Positions 56,886 through 64,000 of a stretch of DNA of 64,000 bases are shown here, one piece after another. Position numbers and translations under genes: made by a program. The stretch covers positions 27,120,301 to 27,184,300 of the forward strand of contig NC_063170.1 of assembly GCF_023159225.1 (NCBI RefSeq). Reading direction: 5' to 3'. How positions within the stretch are numbered: the stretch's first letter is position 1; the number at the start of each line of letters is the position of its first letter. The notes under the pieces are model-generated. The model did not search any database. It was not told where the DNA came from and saw nothing but the letters and a program-made list of their open reading frames with translations. Origin of the DNA: Perognathus longimembris pacificus (taxonomy: Eukaryota > Chordata > Mammalia > Rodentia > Heteromyidae).

Positions 56886-58556
56886 GTATAATTCCACATG
56901 TATGAGTTATCTAAAGGAGTCCAACTCACAGATGCAGAAGGTATAAGAGTGGTAACCAGGGACAGGGACTAGAAGAAAGTGGGAAGCTATTCAGTGGATA
57001 GAGTTTCAGTCATTCAAGATAGAGGTCTTCCCAGTAGTGTGAATGTGGTTTAACAGTACTGCACAGTACACTTGTAAATTGTTAGGGAAATGACTTTTAT
57101 GTTATTTTGTTTTAATGGGGGAAAAAGAATATACCATGCAAATAGTCCCAAATCAAATAAATACTGCAACATCAAAAATATTGTCAATAGAGTAAGTTTT
57201 CTGTTAGGTATATTATACTATGCTTGAAGATTTTAGAAAAGGGTCAAAAGGAAAATTTAAAGGCCATGTAGTTAAAAAGAATAGTTTGAAGTGATGGATT
57301 TGGAGAATTGATCTTGTAAAATACCAGCTGCCAAGAAACAACCTGGTTGTTAGGAGAAACAAGAATTCCAAATCCACAAAAGAAATCCCTAAAACCAGAA
57401 GTTGCCCTTCTCCTGGTAGCCTTGTGCTATGCTTCTAGCCTCCTCTTATCTTTGGGCTGGGACACCAGCCTCAGTTCCTCCATCTGGACCCGGTGGGTCC
57501 CGGAACAGATAGTCAATCTCTGTGACTCCCTTCATTGTTAACCTTGTATGATCCTGACTCTTAAGTTTCTGAAGTATTTTTCCCCTTTCTTCTTTTTCAT
57601 TTTATTTCTTTTGTTTTGGTGAAATCCTGAAGAAAATATAATAAAACCCCCACATCCTTTCCATATGGTGCCCTTCCTGGAAGCTGGCCAACTCCCTCGC
57701 TCCCTGGGGCTGGTGTAATGCATATGCAGGGGCCAAGAAAGCTGTCCAGCCACCCGCAGTGTGATCACAGCCTGTCACCAAATGTGCCCATGTCAGCGAG
57801 CCCCATACCACCTCCTCCCTGTCCATCCCCAGAACTCTCTGCCCTGTCAGACTCTGAATTAGCTGCGCCCATGATTCCACAGGCTCACAAGCATGGGTAA
57901 CATGTCAGGTGCAGGTGGGAGGACAAGAGGGTGGAGGAGGGGAGGCTTGGCCAGCTGGGTGTTCACAGAATGTTTTAAACTAGACATTGTCACAAAATGA
58001 GGTTGTGCATAAAGCCAGAACAATGAACAAGATGACTATCAGAAGACCTCGTTTTCCAACATTAAACATAAGGCTCCTCCCCAGATCCTACTGACTGGCA
58101 TTTAAAGCACAAATCCTGTAATTACCTTGTGAATAACAAACTACAGTGCCCACTGAAAACAGAATTAGTGTTGGAGGGTATAAGTAGTTGGGGTTCACAA
58201 CATAGTTAAAGTAACATTGTCTCTTTTATTAAAAGTTCTGAACCCCATCTTTTCACCATAGATATTCTGATGTTTTGCATTAATCAAGATTATTGAGATG
58301 TAACTTGTGGGCAGGGATGGGAAAGGAAAACTGAGGGAAGCAAAGGAAAGGGTGACATTGTACACAAAAAGAAATCTACTCATGACTTACGACATAGAAA
58401 GCCCTCCACAAAACACCTTAATAATAACAATAAAGTATATTAAAAATGTATTCAGCACCAAATAAACTATTGGGTTGTACTTTCTTTAGTATTAACAAAT
58501 ATGTTCAAATAAAAAATATTATATATTGATTCTGTTGCTGTATTTCAGCATTTCTT
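56883..58556. other. Unique noncoding stretch
   Basis: No gene or repeat is recognised. 57980-58160 ('cctgtaattaccttgtgaat') is repeat-free and may be conserved. Confidence 0.45.
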
Positions 58557-58703
58557 CCTTCGTTCTTTCCTTCTTTTTCTTTCTTCTTTCCTTTCTTCTC
58601 TTCTCTTCTCTTTCCTTCCTTCCTTCCTTCCTTTCTTCCTTCCTTTCTTTCTTTCTTCCTTTCTTCCTTTCTTCCTTCCTTCCTTCCTTTCTTTCTTTCT
58701 TTT

Positions 58704-58784
<81 letters not shown>

Positions 58785-58786
58785 TG
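58557..58786. repeat. (TTTC)n / (TTCC)n microsatellite
   Basis: About 230 bases of pure pyrimidine: mixed TTCC/TTTC words to about 58680, then a regular TTTC array. It abuts the tail end of the minus-strand SINE at 58790 and so probably grew from that A-rich tail. Lys/Glu/Arg and Phe/Ser frames over it are artefacts. Confidence 0.97.
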
Positions 58787-58789
58787 TTC

Positions 58790-59010
58790 TCAGTATTGCA
58801 GTTTGAACTCACGGCCTTGTGCTCTTGTTCAGTTTTTCTGCTCAAGGCTTCATCTCTACCACCTGATCCACACCTCCACTTCTGTCTTTTTGCTGGCTAG
58901 TTGGAGATCACAGTCTCTTGGATTTGTCTGCCTGAACTAGCTTTGAGCCTTGATCCTCAGTTCTTAGCCTCTTGAGTAGATAGGATTACAGGCATGAGCC
59001 ACTAATGCCC
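58790..59010 (-). mobile_element. B1-dID-type composite SINE
   Basis: Complete in reverse: 'gcagtttgaactcacggcct', 'ctagttggagatcacagtct', 'gatcctcagttcttagcctc' and 'aggattacaggcatgagcca'. Confidence 0.87.
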
Positions 59011-59050
59011 ACTAATGCCACTAATGATCGATGGACTTCTCATACAGCAT

Positions 59051-59155
59051 TTCTTCACTATTGTTGTTGTTATTAATGCAACTGGAAGAATTAAGGTATG
59101 AAGATTCTTCACTATTGTTGTTATTAACGCAACGGGAAGAATTGAGGTATGAAGA
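59051..59155. repeat. Two-copy tandem duplication, about 51-54 bp
   Basis: 'ttcttcactattgttgtt' to 'gaggtatgaaga' occurs twice, from 59051 and from 59105. The first copy has one extra GTT, and there are only a few other differences. Confidence 0.93.
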
Positions 59156-60745
59156 CTATTCAAGTATCTCTTAGTCCCATAAGTACTACTGTGTGAGCTG
59201 CTGCTCTTTTGCCTCAAGTTACTCTTGGGGTAGAGAAAGACAAAATGCAGACATAATAAGCCAGTCAAAAGACAAAAAGGAGAGCCACGCAGATAAGGAA
59301 ATATAAAGGATATGGAGTTCCAGGTGAATCTTTCAGGATGAAGCTACATGTAGCATTCCAGATCTTGAAGGAACTATTAAGCCCTTCCACTGAAATCCAT
59401 CCACAGTGTAACCAAGGGAAGAGAAGGAAGGAACTGACATCAATGAATACCTGGACTTAAGGAGGCCGGAAATGAAGGTAAGGTGAGCAATGCAGAGAAG
59501 TAAAAACACCAGGTAGAAGAAAAGGCCCAAGCAAGCCAGGGCAGCTAGAAGTCCAAAGTCTGTACCATACCTTTAACAAGCAACAGCTCTAGTCCCTGCC
59601 TATACCCCATGCTGAATCACTTAGTCACAAGGCATTGACCCACTTCTGAGGTTGGACGCATGACTTGGTTTTGGCCAGTCCATGCTGTATCATCTTGGTT
59701 GATTCAAGGGTAGAATATGATCCAGGTGAATCAAGAGAGACTTAACTTCCAGAATGTCATCAAAGCAACAAAGGTAAAAGTGTGAATCAGAGCACCTGGT
59801 CACCAGCTTGCTTGAGGAGTGAAGCAGTGGAAAAGAAGGCTGCCAAGTTGGGACCAAGATCTGAAGTCTGTGTTTGAGCCCACACATCCACTATGTCTAA
59901 TCTGCAACTGGACTTCTTGGTTGGATAAGGCAATCAGTTTGTCATCTGGTTCAGGTCCCTTGAGCTTGAGTTTACAGATTTCCTTCCCACTCCAGCTGAA
60001 GGGTAGATCAGCTTCTCAGAAGGAGAGGAGAAGAGTGCCTTGACTTTTCTCACTAGTGGAGCAACCTGGTCTAGTTTAACAGACAAGCTAGCTGATCCCC
60101 AGTTATCAGGGGAAGATGGGTGGAACATTGAAAGCTTATGAGACAGGCTTCCTCCAGGTCTGATGATGGATTGTGGGCATCAACAGCCTTGAGATGAAGG
60201 GATGGTCCAGGTGATCTGAATAGGTTGCCAATGCAGGAGATGCTGGGTGATGTTGGGATCCCTCTTTGGGGAAAGAAACCAATACCTTTCTCTATTGGTC
60301 CTACCCAAATTCTTCTTCTCTAGCTAAAACCAGAGATGCTAAAACCCCAGAGGACTGAAAGCTTAAACTCAATTCAATTAAATACAGATGGAAGTACAAA
60401 GCATGACAGATGGTTGAGAGCCAGCCTTCAGAACAAATTTCTATGCAGCCTACAGTCCCATAAATCCAATGTCAGGAGAGCTCAACTCTGTGAATGATAA
60501 AGGCCATCTGAAATAGTGAGCAGGCAAGAAAGAACAATGACAAGATCCAAATGACCCCAGGAAGATGGTAAGGCCGTGGGCCTTGCCCTAGGTTAATGCA
60601 TAATGAGGCCAGGTGAAGGTTGGCAGGGTTCTGGTGTGAAAGGAGAAGCCATACACAGTGACATGGCCCAAGACTAAACCTACTGAGGTTCAAGCACCAG
60701 AGGCCTTGGCTGGCACAGCAACAGACTCTGTCAGGCTCAGCAGGC
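59156..60745. other. Unique noncoding stretch
   Basis: Nothing is recognised. A 152-codon minus-strand frame (60472-60930) runs across the boundary of the retroviral insertion and is therefore chance. Confidence 0.5.
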
Positions 60746-61337
60746 AAGAAAAAGTAGTGAGACTTCCCCTTTACCCCTGAGAGAGAAGCTGCCACCTGGA
60801 TAAGGTGCAGACGCCATGGTGCTCCCTCTTCCATGGGAGATATGGCCCCACTAATAAACCTCCTAAGCAAATGCTTCCCTACATCCAACAGCAGCAAATT
60901 TGCCCTCACACCCAGGAATTTTGCAGGCAACCCAGAAGGAGGTGTGACAATCTATCCAGGGGACTCTGAGATGCCACTACAGCCTCACCCAGATCAAACC
61001 CATCTCTCCTGCCTGCCTCCATCACACATGACTTATGAAGCCTGCTGATTCAGGATGGAAGACACAGCCACTTCGGACCTGCTGAAGCTGAGACTTTTAC
61101 ATTGTCCTGACCCTTTGCCCTCTTGATTGTTAATTCATTTGTGTTCTCTTCCACCTGCCAGTAAGGTTAAAAGATGATTTGATTTGATGGCACATGGATC
61201 TCATTCAGTCTGCTGTTCTCTAAATGTTACATCAAAACTCTGACAAGTACTTGTTGGTCAATTCTCAACAAGTTACAGGTAAGCTCTACTCCTATTGTTC
61301 TCCTTGTTGCTTTAATTAGAAATAAAAAGGGCTTTTA

Positions 61338-61782
61338 TGGCTAAGACTCCTTGGATTGCTGTTCAAAGCCAGCCCGGGCAGAAAAAAATATATCCCTCTA
61401 AAACTCCATCTCCCAACTAGCCAGCAAAGAGCCAGACTAGAAGCTTGGCTCAAGAGAACCAGCCAAATGTTGAAAGCAGCACCATGGCTCTAGTGGTAGA
61501 GCACTAGCCTTGAGCAGAAGTGCTCAGAGACGGGCTGGGGATATGGCCTAGTGGCAAGAGTGCTTACCTTGAATACATGAAGCCCTAGGTTCGATTCTCC
61601 AGCACCATGTATACAGAAAACGGCCAGAAGTGGTGCTGTGGCTCAAGTGGCCGAGTGCTAGCCTTGAGCAAAAAGGAACCAGGGACAGTGCTCAGGCCCT
61701 GAGTCCAAGGCCCAGGACTGGCAAAAAAAAAGTGCTCAGAGACAGTGCCCAGGCCTTGCCTTCAAACCCTGTGAATGCCAAC
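61338..61782 (+). mobile_element. B1-dID-type SINE, split by an IDL-Geo
   Basis: 'tggattgctgttcaaagcca', 'ctcccaactagccagcaaag', 'agcaccatggctctagtggt' and, after the inserted SINE, 'aggccttgccttcaaaccct' form one composite SINE lying inside the retroviral copy. The B1-like 5' end is missing. Confidence 0.8.
61532..61730 (+). mobile_element. IDL-Geo SINE, older subfamily
   Basis: Full dimer inside the SINE above. The 13-bp duplication 'agtgctcagagac' lies at 61519-61531 and 61731-61743. Confidence 0.96.
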
Positions 61783-62026
61783 TGGGACCAGCTATCCGAT
61801 CAATGAGAACCTAGACCTCCAGGACGAGGTCAATCCTGACAACGAGGAACCATGGAGAGGAGTAAGAGGAGATGAAGTCTCATCTTAAATGGAGTAAATT
61901 TAAACTTGCCCTTTCAAAATTAATCAGAGCCAGGAGATCAAGAGGAATAGTTGTTTACCCACCTAATGTCCATACCTGTCCATTTTCCATCTGGACAGAA
62001 ACTTGCATTCTTGCCTTTGTTACTTG

Positions 62027-62031
<5 letters not shown>

Positions 62032-62080
<49 letters not shown>
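62032..62080. repeat. (AT)n microsatellite
   Basis: Twenty-four AT units inside the retroviral insertion. Confidence 0.97.
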
Positions 62081-62082
<2 letters not shown>

Positions 62083-62089
62083 TCACAAC

Positions 62090-62660
62090 CCCAGTCAACT
62101 ATCCCTAAACACTTCCTTCCTGCTCCCAGGCCAGTTATTCCTCCTTCCTTGTAATGAGCCACAATTGGGTTTATGTTCCAAATGGAACTTTTCTGGCTTG
62201 TGCCAAGGGTGTGTTCTCCCATGTTGTTCATGTTAACTGGTCCTGTTAACTTGTCAGCCTTTTACCTGACCTTTTCAAAAGTCTCATTTAACAGGATAAC
62301 ATCCCTCACTGAGGACACCACCTGGGAACTTGCAGCTCAAGGCCATCCTCTTACTACACTGCTGTGCCCAGCACAGATCTGGACCCTGAAGACCCCAGCC
62401 CCAGGGACTCCTTGATGTGCTCAAGCTGCAGGAGGTAGCCAGAGAAGACCATGACATTCATTGGCCCTGATAACCATTCTCATGGAAATGATGAGGACTT
62501 TTACTAACCAAACTAGACGGTACCAGGTCAAATGACCAATCAGGGACCCTTGACTACTTGGCCCCTTTTCAGCAGGAAGTAGTTCCAGAAGAGACAACCT
62601 CCGCCCATACTCCCAGACTGGTACCCCTCCTCTGTTATTAATAAACAACAAATGGGGGAA
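62090..62660 (+). pseudogene. Degraded retroviral 3' coding segment, probably env end
   Basis: The position directly upstream of the polypurine tract and U3, together with short interrupted open stretches, suggests the end of an env gene. Stops and frameshifts break every frame, and no fusion peptide or immunosuppressive-type motif can be read with confidence. The assignment rests mainly on location, so a simple untranslated leader or noncoding spacer is possible. It cannot encode a functional protein. Confidence 0.35.
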
Positions 62661-62864
62661 TGTTAGCATTTCCCTAGCCTCAGGTCCTCAGCTCCTCCCA
62701 CTAGCCCCCAGATCCACCCATACCTAATGAGCCACTCCTACTCACTACCTAACTACTTCCCCTTTACCCCAGAGAAGTTGCCACCTGGATAAGGTGCAGA
62801 TGTCATGGTGCTCCCTCTCCCGTGGGAGATATGGCCCCACTAATAAACCTCATTATGAACCTTC
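62643..62864 (+). mobile_element. Retroviral 3' LTR part (U3 and R) ending at poly(A)
   Basis: Starts 'tgttagcatttccctag' right after a purine tract ending 'aatgggggaa', and runs through the R-like repeat with the polyadenylation signal 'aataaa' at 62842-62847. The A run begins about 17 bases after the signal, as in a processed RNA. No U5 follows. U3 is short, about 110 bases, and I see no clear TATA box. Confidence 0.65.
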
Positions 62865-62888
62865 AAAAAAAAAAAGAAAAAGTAGTGA

Positions 62889-64000
62889 TAAGCCTGGGAA
62901 ACCGGAGAGCCCAAAACAAATGAATGCACTCAAAGAAGGGTAAGGAGAATGGGAAAGAGGCCCCTGGCCTCTCAGTCTCAGGAGCCCTGTGTCACTGCCC
63001 CAGTCCTGCTTTTGCCCCAGGGAACATACTCCACCCTTACTAAGGCAAAGAAGAGTGGAGAAGCATGCTAGAAAAATGTCTCCACCTGAGTTCTAGTCCT
63101 TGGTTGTCAGCCAACAGGGCATTCTGCACCTTCCCTACTGCCCACAGCATTTCTTCCCTGCCCACGCAGTCCTCCACACTCTGGATTAGTCCTCTACCAC
63201 GTGAGGAAGTCTTCTACCTCCTAGGGAAGTCCACTTCCTCCCAGCTCTCATCCATTACCCAGGAAAGCCTTCTATCAGCAAGCAGTGTCCCACCTTCCAG
63301 GGAATTCCCCATCTCCCAGGAAGTCCTCCAACTGGCAGTCAGTCCTCCTCCTCCCAGAGTTCAAACACATGGAGCACCCCATCGCTCAGTCAGCCCTCCA
63401 CAGTTGGGACAAATGCCTTTCAGTAGGCACATCGCATAGGTTTTTCTCAGATGAGCTCTGCAGCTCTTTCCCTAAGAAGAGGTATTCCTGGCAGGTAGTG
63501 CATTCAATCAGTGAGCATCCATCACTGGGACCAAGAGGGAAGAAGCTCTCTGCCTTCACTTTTTAGTGGCAAGGGGTCACCCAAAGCATTCTGTGACAAC
63601 TGCCTGGAGTTTATTGCAAGATGGTGGTGATCACATGCTTTATCATCAGAATCAAGTTCTGCTGGCCCTGGTCCATCCCCTATCACAGTCATTTGCAGGC
63701 TGCACAAGTTTGGTTTGATGACATCCTCTCCAAGCCTCGGTGTCATCCACGTCAAATAGGGAACCTTGGTAACAGCACCAAGGGTCAGCAGTTCAAGCAC
63801 TGTTCATCATTGATAGAGAATTGGCCCTCAACTGCCCCCAAGCTGACCCTGCTGAAACAAATAGCTAAAAATAAACTTCCTCTTTTCCTCTAAAGCAAAC
63901 TATTCTCCTTCCCTCTCTCCAAATATACCCTGTGGTTGTAAAAAATATAACCTGTGTGAATTGAGGGCACTACCATTTGTTGGCAAGTCTGCTAAAAAAC
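62889..64000. other. Unique noncoding stretch with a degenerate CT-rich patch
   Basis: At 63130-63360 words such as 'agtcctcc', 'ctcccag' and 'ggaagtc' recur irregularly, which suggests an eroded minisatellite. It keeps a 124-codon Ser/Pro-rich frame open (63065-63439), with no known domain. The remainder is unremarkable. Confidence 0.45.

Larger units (their letters stand above)
60761..62873 (+). mobile_element. L1-type retrocopy of an endogenous retrovirus transcript
   Basis: The insertion has a perfect 15-bp target-site duplication 'aagaaaaagtagtga' (60746-60760 and 62874-62888) and a 3' A run. Its first 100 bases (60762-60861) recur near its end (62754-62851) with about eight changes and a 4-base gap; this repeat contains 'aataaa' and fits a retroviral R region. 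The 3' copy is preceded by a U3-like stretch starting 'tgttagcatttccctag' just after 'aatgggggaa', a typical polypurine tract. The 5' copy has no U3. So the layout is R, body, U3, R, poly(A), as in a retroviral RNA. Without the two SINEs the body is about 1.6 kb and lacks recognisable gag or pol, suggesting a spliced or deleted transcript. Confidence 0.8.

Noticed and set aside
58519..58845. Lys/Glu/Arg-rich protein
   Set aside because: It is the translation of a tetranucleotide microsatellite.
60472..60930. 152-codon minus-strand frame with hydrophobic stretch
   Set aside because: It crosses the insertion boundary at 60761, so it joins unrelated sequences by chance.
60761..62873. Intact provirus with two LTRs
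   Set aside because: The 5' repeat lacks U3, the 3' end lacks U5 and has poly(A), and the flanking duplication is 15 bp.
1..64000. A new multi-gene biological system
   Set aside because: No host coding gene can be supported anywhere in the window; the structure seen is that of repeats, relics and possible regulatory DNA.

Overview
The window is nuclear DNA of a mammal, most likely a geomyoid rodent (kangaroo rat, pocket mouse or pocket gopher group). The main evidence is a dimeric SINE present in about 13 copies. Its left half is tRNA-Ala/ID-like, with A and B boxes. Its right half matches what I recall of the published IDL-Geo SINE, which is described as restricted to Geomyoidea. B1, B1-dID-type and ID SINEs, L1, MIR and a hAT relic fit a rodent background. 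No bacterial, phage or organellar feature is present.

I find no host protein-coding gene. Every open frame is short (191 codons at most), lacks a recognisable domain, and is often built from SINE or microsatellite sequence. The only recognisable coding remnants are L1 ORF2 and a decayed retroviral segment. The window looks intergenic or deep intronic.

Layout. 1-12.4 kb: mostly unique sequence with MIR relics, scattered SINEs, a CA and a TG microsatellite and a long polypyrimidine tract. 12.4-15 kb: dense L1 and SINE pile-up. 15-20 kb: mostly unique. 20.2-27.5 kb: old L1 ORF2, serial IDL-Geo insertions, and a young 5'-truncated L1 (25704-26990, perfect 15-bp target-site duplication) inside an older L1 3' end. 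27.5-36.7 kb: largely unique, with several stretches that look like conserved noncoding elements (around 28.97, 31.4-31.85 and 35.3-36.1 kb). 36.7-44.4 kb: L1 tails, a hAT-type DNA transposon, an old L1 and SINEs. 44.4-51.4 kb: sparse. 51.4-59.2 kb: SINEs, microsatellites, a 31-bp minisatellite and a long TTTC array. 60.76-62.87 kb: an endogenous-retrovirus transcript that appears to have been reverse-transcribed and inserted by L1 machinery. 62.9-64 kb: unique.

The most notable object is the 60761-62873 insertion. It starts with a retroviral R-like segment, ends with U3 plus the same R-like segment plus poly(A), and is flanked by a perfect 15-bp duplication. This is the structure expected of an L1-mobilised, probably spliced, retroviral RNA rather than an integrated provirus. 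I found no new gene system; the other interest lies in SINE subfamily structure and candidate regulatory DNA.
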